Shown here piece after piece: positions 1 to 5,022 of a DNA stretch of 5,022 nucleotides. The DNA is from Actinomycetes bacterium. Its GTDB lineage: Bacteria > Actinomycetota > Acidimicrobiia > Acidimicrobiales > RAAP-2. The number at the start of each line of letters is the position of its first letter. Position 1 is the stretch's first letter. The position numbers and the translations under genes were made by a program. The DNA is taken from contig JAJZSX010000214.1 in the NCBI GenBank assembly GCA_021849435.1, forward strand, positions 1 to 5,022, read 5' to 3'. The notes beneath the pieces were generated by a model. The model did not search any database. It saw nothing but the letters and a program-made list of their open reading frames with translations, and was not told the origin of the DNA.

Positions 1-1
1 G

Positions 2-1186
2 AACGAGCGAGACGGCCAGTGGGGCAAGGTCGAAGCGTTACCGGGGTTGACCGCTCGAGACGACGGCCTCAACACCGGGGCGTTCGTTGTGTCCTGCGCC
101 TCGCCCGGCAACTGCAGCGCGGGCGGCACGTACTCCCTTGGTCGCAATCAACTCCTCATCTTCGTCGCCAACGAGCGAGACGGCGTCTGGGGAAGAGCCG
201 TGACGATTCCGAACGTACGCGCTCTCGAAACTGGTGACTTCGCTGATCTTTCGACGATCTCGTGCGCCTCGCCCGGCAACTGCAGCGCGGGCGGCGAGTT
301 CTACGGCGCGAACAGCGCGCGAGCCTTCGTGTTGGACGAAGTGCGTGGGAAATGGGGCGGCATCGAGCCCGTCACGGGAACCTCGACGTACGCCATGGAG
401 GGTTCCACGGTCTCGTCAATTTCGTGTTCCGCGCCAGGTGACTGCAGCGTCGTGGGGACCACTCAAAAAGGTTCGAATGGACAACCTCCCTTCGCCCTCG
501 ACGAAACGAATGGGGTATGGGGCCACCCCGAAGTGGTCCCGGGACTCGCCGCGCTGAGCTCGGGCGGTACGGATTTCGTGATCTCGCTCTCGTGCGCCTC
601 GGTGGGAAATTGCGGCGCGAGGGGTACGTACCGAGCCCAGTCCGGCGTCACCCAGTCGTACCTCGTCGACGAGACGCACGGAGAGTGGGGCAGGGCCTTT
701 GGCATCCCTGGAATGGTCGCGCTGGACGGGCGACACATCGAGCAGTTGAACGCCATCTCGTGCGGATCTCCCGGCAATTGCAGCGCCGGTGGTTCTTACG
801 GCAACGGCAGTCACGAGCAGGCCTTCCTCGTGAATGAGGTGAATGGACGATGGGGTACCCCGATGTTGATTTCAGGATTGGCGGCATTGAATCAGGGCCA
901 CTTCACGTCGGTAACCGATATCTCGTGTAGTTCTGCCGGTAACTGTGGAGCCATCGGGACTTACAGCGGGGCGCAAGGCTACGTCCAGGCATTTGCGCTG
1001 AACGAGACGGGCGGCACTTGGGGTGGAGCGACGGAAGTTGGCGCCCCATCGTTTCCTGCCGTGGTTGGAGCACACGCCAGCGTCATTTCGTGCACCGCGT
1101 CGAGCAGTTGCGCCATCGTTGGCGTTGTCTTTCACTCAATGTCAGAGGACTCGCTCTTCGTGCAGTCCACTGAGCCCACCTCGTAA
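2..1186 (+). CDS. C-terminal part of a seven-or-more-repeat, beta-propeller-like protein (5' end outside window)
   Basis: The frame is open from the left edge (first residues NERDGQWGK) to TAA at 1184-1186, so the true start lies upstream; the TTG at 47 is internal to a repeat and should not be taken as a start. About 394 residues are visible, made almost entirely of seven repeats of 55-56 residues. Each repeat has a [D/N]E-x-x-G-x-W-G turn, a hydrophobic strand ending in a PGLAAL-like segment, an I-S-C-A-S-P-G-N-C-like motif (two Cys separated by five residues), a GG-x-Y strand and an AF-[VL]-L strand. The spacing and Gly/Trp turns suggest propeller blades, somewhat like Asp-box/BNR repeats. 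The regular Cys pairs suggest disulfides and so an exported protein; this is inference, because any signal peptide is outside the window. No catalytic residues can be named. The last repeat is degenerate (SCTASSSC) and the protein ends soon after it. Confidence 0.85.
   Translation, partial: NERDGQWGKVEALPGLTARDDGLNTGAFVVSCASPGNCSAGGTYSLGRNQLLIFVANERDGVWGRAVTIPNVRALETGDFADLSTISCASPGNCSAGGEFYGANSARAFVLDEVRGKWGGIEPVTGTSTYAMEGSTVSSISCSAPGDCSVVGTTQKGSNGQPPFALDETNGVWGHPEVVPGLAALSSGGTDFVISLSCASVGNCGARGTYRAQSGVTQSYLVDETHGEWGRAFGIPGMVALDGRHIEQLNAISCGSPGNCSAGGSYGNGSHEQAFLVNEVNGRWGTPMLISGLAALNQGHFTSVTDISCSSAGNCGAIGTYSGAQGYVQAFALNETGGTWGGATEVGAPSFPAVVGAHASVISCTASSSCAIVGVVFHSMSEDSLFVQSTEPTS
2..1186 (+). 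repeat. Seven tandem 165/168-bp coding repeats
   Basis: Repeat units begin at 2, 170, 335, 500, 668, 833 and 1001, giving steps of 168, 165, 165, 168, 165 and 168 bases (56 or 55 codons). The first two units are closest at DNA level: 33 consecutive bases are identical at 95-127 and 263-295, and 15 bases are identical at 2-16 and 170-184, both at an offset of 168. The later units have diverged, and the seventh keeps only the Cys spacing and the turn. More units may lie to the left of the window. Confidence 0.9.
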
Positions 1187-1375
1187 TGGGTACTTCGCTG
1201 GCCAGACGACGAAAGTTATCGCGCGAAATCGGGGGCAATCCCACCGGCCCTACCTGCTCACTCGGACGGGCGCGCTGGGGTTCACGTCGGTCCTCCGACA
1301 CCATTAGGTTTGCAGCTCCAATTCAATCCAACCTCTTGAAGCGTCTCTATGAAGACGACTCAGAGTTAAGTGAAA
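1187..1375. other. Convergent intergenic region with weak hairpins
   Basis: This gap lies between the plus-strand repeat protein and the minus-strand membrane gene, so it should hold transcription ends. Two short inverted repeats are visible: GTCGG/CCGAC at 1286-1299 with a TCCT loop, and CGTCT/AGACG at 1342-1357 with a six-base loop. Neither is followed by a T-run on either strand, so a Rho-independent terminator cannot be claimed. No convincing gene is present. Confidence 0.3.
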
Positions 1376-1819
1376 TCAGCGAGGGGTTGAAGACGTTTGG
1401 TTCAACTCGGTCTCGCTACGTCGACGCAAATTCGTGAGTCTCCGTGCTTTCTGCAACCAGTAGAGGGCCGTCATAGCAACGAACATGATCAAGGTCGCCG
1501 GCCATGATGCGCCGAGCAAGAACTTCATCGCAAGTGCGAAGACGGCGCCACCGACGAAAGGTGCGATCGCCCGGAGCACCGGGCGCGTCTCAGCGCGGGC
1601 CAGCACCTGGCGCTCGCGATCGTCAAGGGATTCCTCTTCGGACGATCTGGCCAATCCGTACCGCCGGACCTCACCCGCGTAGGCGCCGATCAGCACGAGC
1701 ACGCCAAGGACAGTTACCCAGCCGCCTGAGCCGCGCGAGACAGTGGCGCCGTGTACGCCACAGTCCACGTCCCGGGAAAGGTCGACTTGAAATCGACAGC
1801 GAGCAACACCAGCATCCAA
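1376..1819 (-). CDS. Membrane protein, C-terminal part (downstream of a frameshift)
   Basis: The frame ends at TGA (1378-1376) and is nominally open from a TTG at 1819, but only about 1740-1376 looks like real protein. That part reads GSGGWVTVLGVLVLIGAYAG, a membrane segment whose G-x-GG-W opening is typical of the last helix of small actinobacterial four-helix membrane proteins. It continues with a charged stretch (SSEEESLDDRERQ) and two further hydrophobic segments (IAPFVGGAVFALAMKFLLGA and WPATLIMFVAMTALYWL), ending in an Arg-rich tail. The first 25 or so residues encoded from 1819 (MDAGVARCRFQVDLSRD...) look like out-of-frame sequence, because the overlapping neighbour frame there reads as a membrane helix plus loop. 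It is best read as the 3' half of the gene starting near 2190 and displaced by one frame. The function is unknown. Confidence 0.6.
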   Translation of the reverse strand: MDAGVARCRFQVDLSRDVDCGVHGATVSRGSGGWVTVLGVLVLIGAYAGEVRRYGLARSSEEESLDDRERQVLARAETRPVLRAIAPFVGGAVFALAMKFLLGASWPATLIMFVAMTALYWLQKARRLTNLRRRSETELNQTSSTPR

Positions 1820-2190
1820 AACTGAATGGCCAGACTTGTACGACGTTCGCGCACCGTTCGCGCGGTTCCGAGTACGCCCTCGACCGCGAAGAAGCCAAGG
1901 AGCAGAACGGCAAGATCAATCAAAAGGAGCGGCGCACCACCAAATGACACCGACGAATTCGCGCCCATCTGCCAGTCCGTGCGACTGAACACAAGGCCGT
2001 CACTCAAAGTGAGATGAGCGAAGGGCAGAAACGTCCCTAAGACCACCAAAGCCGCACCGACGCCAGCCAGTGTGAGCCACCAGACACGGCGCGCGTTCGA
2101 CCCCAAGAGCGCCCCACCTTCGGCAAATCCGCTCGTTGCTCCCATCGACCGTAACTTAGCGACCTGATGACCAGAGAGCGCTGACTTCAT
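1714..2190 (-). CDS. Membrane protein, N-terminal part (upstream of a frameshift)
   Basis: Three hydrophobic segments are visible in order: WWLTLAGVGAALVVLGTFL, APLLLIDLAVLLLGFFAVEGV and LAIQFWMLVLLAVDF. A loop containing TDWQMG lies between the first two and a basic cytoplasmic turn (RTVRERR) before the third. After a loop ending TVAYTAPLSR the frame runs into AAQAAG and TAA at 1716-1714, just where a fourth helix would be expected; that helix is found in the other frame. The start is uncertain. ATG at 2190 is chosen because AAAGAG lies 10 bases before it; ATG at 2145 or 2229 and TTG at 2235 are also in frame. The nearest upstream landmark is the repeat at 2371-2413. With the 3' half joined the protein would be about 270 residues with roughly six membrane helices. 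No family name or function can be assigned. Confidence 0.6.
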   Translation of the reverse strand: MKSALSGHQVAKLRSMGATSGFAEGGALLGSNARRVWWLTLAGVGAALVVLGTFLPFAHLTLSDGLVFSRTDWQMGANSSVSFGGAPLLLIDLAVLLLGFFAVEGVLGTARTVRERRTSLAIQFWMLVLLAVDFKSTFPGTWTVAYTAPLSRAAQAAG

Positions 2191-2235
2191 GCTCAGCCGA
2201 CTCTTTGATGTCGTAGAACGAAAGTCCATCCGCAA

Positions 2236-2591
2236 AACTTCAATTGGACGGGCATGCTGTCTCTGACCGCAGTGGAACCAATCCGCGTGAGAGCGCGTGC
2301 AGCGAGAAGTTCATTCAGGAGTGTCGTTCACGTTCGCGCGCACCTGTGGCGCACTCAATCAGTTGACCAGCCTCCAGTGCTGGGTTGCAGACTTGTCGCG
2401 TCGGGCCACCGATACCTACAGTTTCGGACTTTGGAGTGGACGAGGGCCTCTCCAGCATTGAACGTGCCGATCTGTGCCGACAAGGCGATCAGTTCGGATC
2501 TAGACAGGACGGTGCCATTGCCATGGGTGCGTTCTGTGATTGTGCCAGCCAAGTTTCACTGACAGTTATTGAAGTAGCCCTTTCGCGTCGT
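2236..2591. other. Gene-free stretch between the sigma operon and the membrane gene
   Basis: These 356 bases should contain the end of the sigma operon transcript and the promoter of the minus-strand membrane gene. I see copy A of the 43-base repeat (2371-2413). I also see a GC-rich hairpin at 2336-2352 (GCGC and CAC paired with GTG and GCGC, one bulged base). No T-run follows it on either strand, so it is not a clear terminator. No strong -35/-10 pair stands out. The short open frames here lack ribosome binding sites, ordered composition or recognisable domains, and I do not call them genes. Confidence 0.5.
2371..2413 (-). repeat. 43-base dispersed repeat, copy A
   Basis: It matches 4151-4193 at 35 of 43 positions in the same orientation, with an exact 14-base core (GGGTTGCAGACTTG on the plus strand, 2382-2395). 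The right end forms a small hairpin, TCGG-GCCA-CCGA (2401-2412). It is assigned to the minus strand because both copies lie upstream of minus-strand genes; this copy is about 135-225 bases from the possible starts of the membrane gene. Its role is unknown. Confidence 0.55.
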
Positions 2592-3401
2592 CTAGCAGCC
2601 AAGCGAGAGCGACGAGAGTGGGACCGTCTTCGTGTTTGATCCCGTCGCACCGCCAATAATGAAGGTACCGATGATCGTCGTGCCATCGCTCTCGTAGACC
2701 GGGATGGAGATGTTTCGGTTCTGCTTGTCCCAAGCAAGGGCCTGCGCTATCGATTGCACGTCACCACCGGACGCGCAGTTCAGCTCGCTCGCCTCGAGGT
2801 AGCCTTGGGTCTTGCCCTGATCGATAACGACCGCGATTAGATCCGGGGTGCCATTCTGGTTCGCCACGCCGTAGGTCTGGCCGCTGGCATTGATTCCCCA
2901 GTGCGTCGTGACCCGATTCACGTATAGGGCTTGCAACGTCCACGAAGCGTTGGCGCTGGTGCCGATCGTCACGTTGTCGATGCCGGGAGTGAGTGGCACG
3001 ACTTCGCTGGCCTGTCGGGCCAGTGGTGGTTCGCGGAGATCAGCCGAACTGCAAGTCACGCTGGACCCGTTGGGAAAGTCGAACGTGCCGACCGTGAGAC
3101 ACGTCAAGGTGAGTGAAACATCGGTTGCGCCAGCCGGCCGGGGCCCGAGGTCGATTGTCGCGGATCCGGTGTGTGTTGCGGTAACGGCGGCGCCGAGTGG
3201 CGTGTCTAATGGCGCACCGGGCGGAGAAAACACTCCGGCGGCCAGCGCTACTCCACCAGCCACGAGGGTTAGACCGGCGAATATGCCTGGTCCTAGGCGC
3301 CACCGCCAGCGACGTCGTACACGAGGGGCGTCCTCGGCGGTTGCCACCAGCAGCTCGCGTAGTGCTGCTGCGAAGACCGGGTCCAACTCTGCGGTGCTCA
3401 T
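2592..3401 (-). CDS. Single-pass membrane protein, probable regulatory partner (anti-sigma-like) of the adjacent ECF sigma factor
   Basis: 269 residues, ATG at 3401, TAG at 2594-2592. Order: a short, charged cytoplasmic N-terminus (residues 1-36, opening MSTAELDPVFAAALRELL and ending in a basic RRRWRWR patch), one membrane helix at about 37-58, then a large extracytoplasmic domain. That domain has LGPRPAGATDVSLTLTC (84-101), a second Cys at 117 that could pair with Cys101, and a Gly/Asn-rich block HWGINASGQTYGV followed by TPDLIAVV and SIPVYESDG. From memory, this architecture and these motifs match actinobacterial proteins encoded directly after ECF sigma factors, usually left as hypothetical. 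Its start overlaps the sigma stop by ATGA, implying translational coupling. No HxxxCxxC zinc anti-sigma motif is present, so an anti-sigma role is inferred from topology and context only. It could instead be an extracytoplasmic sensor or an effector under sigma control. Confidence 0.85.
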   Translation of the reverse strand: MSTAELDPVFAAALRELLVATAEDAPRVRRRWRWRLGPGIFAGLTLVAGGVALAAGVFSPPGAPLDTPLGAAVTATHTGSATIDLGPRPAGATDVSLTLTCLTVGTFDFPNGSSVTCSSADLREPPLARQASEVVPLTPGIDNVTIGTSANASWTLQALYVNRVTTHWGINASGQTYGVANQNGTPDLIAVVIDQGKTQGYLEASELNCASGGDVQSIAQALAWDKQNRNISIPVYESDGTTIIGTFIIGGATGSNTKTVPLSSLSLGC

Positions 3402-3994
3402 CGACTCTTCTCCTTTGTCGTGTCGTCGCGGTCCGCGGTTGCCAAGGCTTCGATGGTCGCGGCCATGCGGGTTCGCGCGCGGTGAAGGCGCGTGCGCGCC
3501 GCGCCATCGGAGATGCCAAGGGCGACTGCCGCTTGGGCCGGCGAGTAGTGCTCGAACAGGGTGAGCGAGATCAGAGCAGCGTCCGATGGAGCCAGGGCGC
3601 TAAGCGCCTCTCGTACTTGTGCGGCGATACGCATCTCTTCGATCTGGTCCAACGCGACATCTTCTGCACTTCGTGCGTCTTCGGCACGGGGTAGCACGGC
3701 AATCAGCGCTTGATAGCGGCGTAGACCGCGCGCAAGATTCCGCGCAAGATTCGTTGCAGTGACAATGAGCCAGGGCAGCACGGATCCCTCGACCACCCGC
3801 ACGGATTTCCGACGGCGCCAGAGCTCGAGGAAGGCTGCGGCCGTGACGTCTTCCGCGTCGTGCACGTTCGCAGTCATTCGCAGAGCGTGGTGGTAGACAC
3901 GGTCGCGGTGAAGATCGAAGACAGCGGCGAAGGCATCGCCGTCATTGTCAAGCGCCGCCGCCCAGGCCGCAGGCTCGTCCCTATTCCATTCCAC
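3398..3994 (-). CDS. ECF-type RNA polymerase sigma factor
   Basis: About 198 residues from GTG 3994 to TGA at 3400-3398. Region 2 is clear: DAFAAVFDLHRDRVYHHALRM, then the AEDVTAAAFLELWRRR helix, and SVLPWLIVTATNLARNLAR, which corresponds to the -10 recognition/melting part. Region 4 is REALSALAPSDAALISLTLFEHYSPAQAAVALGISDGAARTRLHRARTRM (sequence broken here only by reading order), with the helix-turn-helix around YSPAQAAVALGISDGAARTR for -35 binding. There is no extra C-terminal domain, so it is a minimal ECF protein. Start choice: GTG 3994 leaves the usual roughly 20 residues before region 2. GTG at 3997, 4012 and 4054 and TTG at 4000 are also in frame, no strong ribosome site precedes any of them, and a leaderless transcript is possible. 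It is the first gene of an operon with the membrane protein at 2592-3401, and probably acts on surface or stress signals sensed by that partner. Confidence 0.9.
   Translation of the reverse strand: MEWNRDEPAAWAAALDNDGDAFAAVFDLHRDRVYHHALRMTANVHDAEDVTAAAFLELWRRRKSVRVVEGSVLPWLIVTATNLARNLARGLRRYQALIAVLPRAEDARSAEDVALDQIEEMRIAAQVREALSALAPSDAALISLTLFEHYSPAQAAVALGISDGAARTRLHRARTRMAATIEALATADRDDTTKEKSR
3410..3416 (-). promoter_or_regulatory. Ribosome binding site of the membrane partner gene
   Basis: On the minus strand AAAGGAG lies eight bases before the ATG at 3401, inside the end of the sigma gene. It is a strong Shine-Dalgarno sequence and fixes this start, even though the two genes also overlap by ATGA. 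Confidence 0.8.
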
Positions 3995-4150
3995 CACCAA
4001 TAATGTCCGCACCGGAGCCAGCGTTACACAGGTCCACGAATCGGAAGACCGCACACGAAGAGGCTCGGCCTGGAACGTTGGCTGGAATTCGGCAGACGGA
4101 TTGGTGCCGGCAAAGTGCTACTCGAGGGACTCCGAGCTCCACGGCACGAG

Positions 4151-4193
4151 CCTCCAGCGCAGGGTTGCAGACTTGCAACGTCTGGCCCCAGAT
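4151..4193 (-). repeat. 43-base dispersed repeat, copy B
   Basis: It matches 2371-2413 at 35 of 43 positions, with the 14-base core at 4162-4175. The hairpin at its right end is TCTG-GCCC-CAGA (4181-4192). Relative to copy A, one stem pair has changed from G-C to T-A, so pairing is kept. Copy B also has a perfect inverted repeat GTTGCA/TGCAAC (4164-4179) that copy A lacks. It lies about 157 bases upstream of the sigma factor start, and its minus-strand reading ends in GGAGG. Confidence 0.55.
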
Positions 4194-4241
4194 TTGAACC
4201 CGCACGCAACTGCCGTGCCACACAGAGTCCTAAGTTCGACG

Positions 4242-4257
4242 ACGGTGGTACCGCCGT
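4242..4257. promoter_or_regulatory. Near-perfect 16-base palindrome, candidate operator
   Basis: ACGGTGGTACCGCCGT is a palindrome at 14 of 16 positions, centred on GGTACC; the one imperfect pair is G-T. It sits in the divergent promoter region, about 165 bases before the right-hand gene and 248 bases before the sigma gene. The symmetry fits a dimeric DNA-binding protein, but no bound regulator can be named and chance is possible. Confidence 0.25.
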
Positions 4258-4421
4258 AGCGACGAGGCTCTGATTCACCGGTCATGCTCTGCTGTGACAC
4301 CGGAGAGCCCAGATCTTGGAGCTCGAAACCAAGCGAGTCCACGATTCCGGTCTGAGGTGTGGGTGGCGGCCCTAAACATCGTCGAGTGCGCCTCGAATCT
4401 CGGTTGGAACGAGTTGTCGGC

Positions 4422-5022
4422 ATGTCACAAGACCGACTTTCGGAAAGGCTCAACCAGTATCAGCCGCGGGGACTCTCCAAGGACCAGTGGAACCTAGCCC
4501 GACGGGCCGCCGTCACTGCGGTCGTGGCCACGGGCGTGTCCACCGACGAGTCGGCCATAATCTTGCTCGGCCACTTGGCACGGTTCCTCGTCTGGCATCC
4601 AGCCTGGGACCGCACTGCTTCGCCCGACCTTGAGGTCCTCCTGCGGGAGCCGTACGTCGAGGCGTTCGTCGCCGCTACGGCCAAGCACCGTGTCGCCCGC
4701 CCCTACCTGCGCCGCGTCGCCCGGGCCATCGGCGCGGTCCCGGACACGACCGCGGTGAGGAGGGTGAAGCACCGGCCGGCACCCCGACGCTTCTGGACGA
4801 CGGTCGTCGACCTCGGATCCTTTACGACGTTGGCCGGGGCCTATCGCCGCTGCGGCTACGCAGTGATGGCCACGATCTTCGAAGGCCTCATCTCCGAGCT
4901 CGCCTTGGCCGACTGGGACATCGACCGACTCACCGAAGTGGCGTGTGCACGACCAGGCGAGCTGGGCACTGTCGGGCCAGCCGTCCGTGCGACCGTGGAG
5001 CTCAGGGTTGCCCGCGACGTCG
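4422..5022 (+). CDS. Unrecognised protein, N-terminal part (runs off the right edge), possibly integrase-like helical domain
   Basis: ATG at 4422 opens a frame that stays open for 200 codons to the window edge, so the 3' end is missing. It begins MSQDRLSERLNQYQPRGLS. The codons are strongly G/C-ending across the whole frame, which supports real coding, and two open frames on the opposite strand here are shadows. The start has only a weak purine-rich GGAACGAG upstream; the frame is also open back to 4356 with GTG and TTG codons. The visible part is soluble and helix-rich: an Ala/Val-rich helix with ARRAAVTAVVATG, then LLGHLARFLVWHPAWDR, LLREPYVEAFVAAT and RPYLRRVARAIG. This W-x-x-A...V-E-A-F-V...Y-x-R-x-x-R-R-x pattern loosely recalls the core-binding domain of tyrosine recombinases and of integrase-associated hypothetical proteins. 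A downstream catalytic domain would be outside the window. The resemblance is weak and no function is assigned. Confidence 0.75.
   Translation, partial: MSQDRLSERLNQYQPRGLSKDQWNLARRAAVTAVVATGVSTDESAIILLGHLARFLVWHPAWDRTASPDLEVLLREPYVEAFVAATAKHRVARPYLRRVARAIGAVPDTTAVRRVKHRPAPRRFWTTVVDLGSFTTLAGAYRRCGYAVMATIFEGLISELALADWDIDRLTEVACARPGELGTVGPAVRATVELRVARDV

Larger units (their letters stand above)
3995..4421. other. Divergent intergenic/promoter region between the sigma operon and the right-hand gene
   Basis: About 427 bases lie between the two divergent starts. It holds copy B of the 43-base repeat (4151-4193), a perfect 5/7/5 hairpin at 4202-4218 (GCACG/CGTGC), a near-palindrome at 4242-4257, and a 5-bp inverted repeat CCGGT/ACCGG at 4278-4303. 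A weak candidate promoter for the sigma gene on the minus strand is TGTAAC (4028-4023), a 17-base gap and CATTAT (4005-4000), directly before the start codons. It matches no consensus well and is only a suggestion. A 53-codon open frame on the minus strand (4142-3981) is discussed in the findings but not called. Confidence 0.5.

Noticed and set aside
1382..1406. Possible third copy of the dispersed repeat core (GGGGTTGAAGACGTTTGG)
   Set aside because: Only a short partial match, inside the coding end of the membrane gene, without the hairpin; likely chance.
1186..1437. 83-codon plus-strand frame starting at the TAATG that ends the repeat protein
   Set aside because: The product is low-complexity and unrecognisable, there is no ribosome site, and its 3' part overlaps the well-supported C-terminus of the minus-strand membrane protein.
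2274..2298. GGAACC followed at about 15-17 bases by GCGTG on the plus strand, resembling an ECF promoter
   Set aside because: No plus-strand gene follows, so it has nothing obvious to drive; such short motifs arise often by chance.
2355..2552. 65-codon minus-strand frame whose C-terminus is encoded by repeat copy A
   Set aside because: It starts at TTG without a clear ribosome site, codon bias is weak, and the frame of copy B corresponding to its C-terminus does not give a related full protein. Kept only as part of the repeat discussion.
2254..2639. Two overlapping plus-strand frames between the sigma operon and the membrane gene
   Set aside because: Basic, disordered-looking products with no domain, no ribosome site and partial overlap with the membrane partner gene; consistent with noncoding GC-rich DNA.
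4070..4087. Tandem CTGGAA hexamers spaced 12 bases
   Set aside because: Only six bases are shared exactly and there is no symmetry or second example.
4141..4220. tRNA-like signature on the minus strand (GGGTTCAAATC resembling a T-arm, with a 5/7/5 hairpin just upstream like an anticodon arm)
   Set aside because: The T-stem does not pair beyond two or three positions, the hairpin loop lacks the T at position 33, there is no variable loop between the arms, and no D-arm or acceptor stem fits.
4460..4772. Two minus-strand frames at the right edge
   Set aside because: They are antisense to the frame starting at 4422, which stays open to the edge and has the expected G/C-ending codons.

Overview
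The window looks like chromosomal DNA of a GC-rich actinomycete. The evidence is an ECF sigma factor and partner membrane protein of a type I associate with Actinomycetota, an SCASPGNC-type repeat protein, and strongly G/C-ending codons in the rightmost gene. An acidimicrobial or related soil/aquatic lineage is possible, but the sequence does not fix the taxon.

Layout from left to right. (1) Positions 2-1186, plus strand: the 3' part of a gene for a tandem-repeat protein with seven visible repeats of 55-56 residues, each with a C-x5-C pair and an Asp/Asn-x-x-x-G-x-W-G turn. It is probably a beta-propeller-like exported protein. (2) 1376 to about 2190, minus strand: a multi-pass membrane protein of unknown function, split by a frameshift at a CGCGCG tract near 1732-1737. 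(3) 2236-2591: a gene-free stretch holding copy A of a 43-base repeat. (4) 2592-3994, minus strand: a two-gene operon in which an ECF sigma factor overlaps, by ATGA, a single-pass membrane protein that may be its anti-sigma or regulatory partner. (5) 3995-4421: a gene-free divergent promoter region holding copy B of the 43-base repeat, several hairpins and a near-perfect 16-base palindrome. (6) 4422 to the right edge, plus strand: the start of an unrecognised protein with a weak resemblance to the helical DNA-binding half of integrase-like proteins.

The clearest functional unit is the sigma factor with its membrane partner, a likely surface-signal response module. The two copies of the 43-base repeat have the same orientation, and each lies upstream of a minus-strand transcription unit (the sigma operon and the split membrane gene). 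One base pair of their shared hairpin changes in a compensated way. This raises the possibility of a shared regulatory element, but two copies alone cannot show it. I saw no tRNA, rRNA, CRISPR array, insertion sequence or defence system, and no clear novel multi-gene system.
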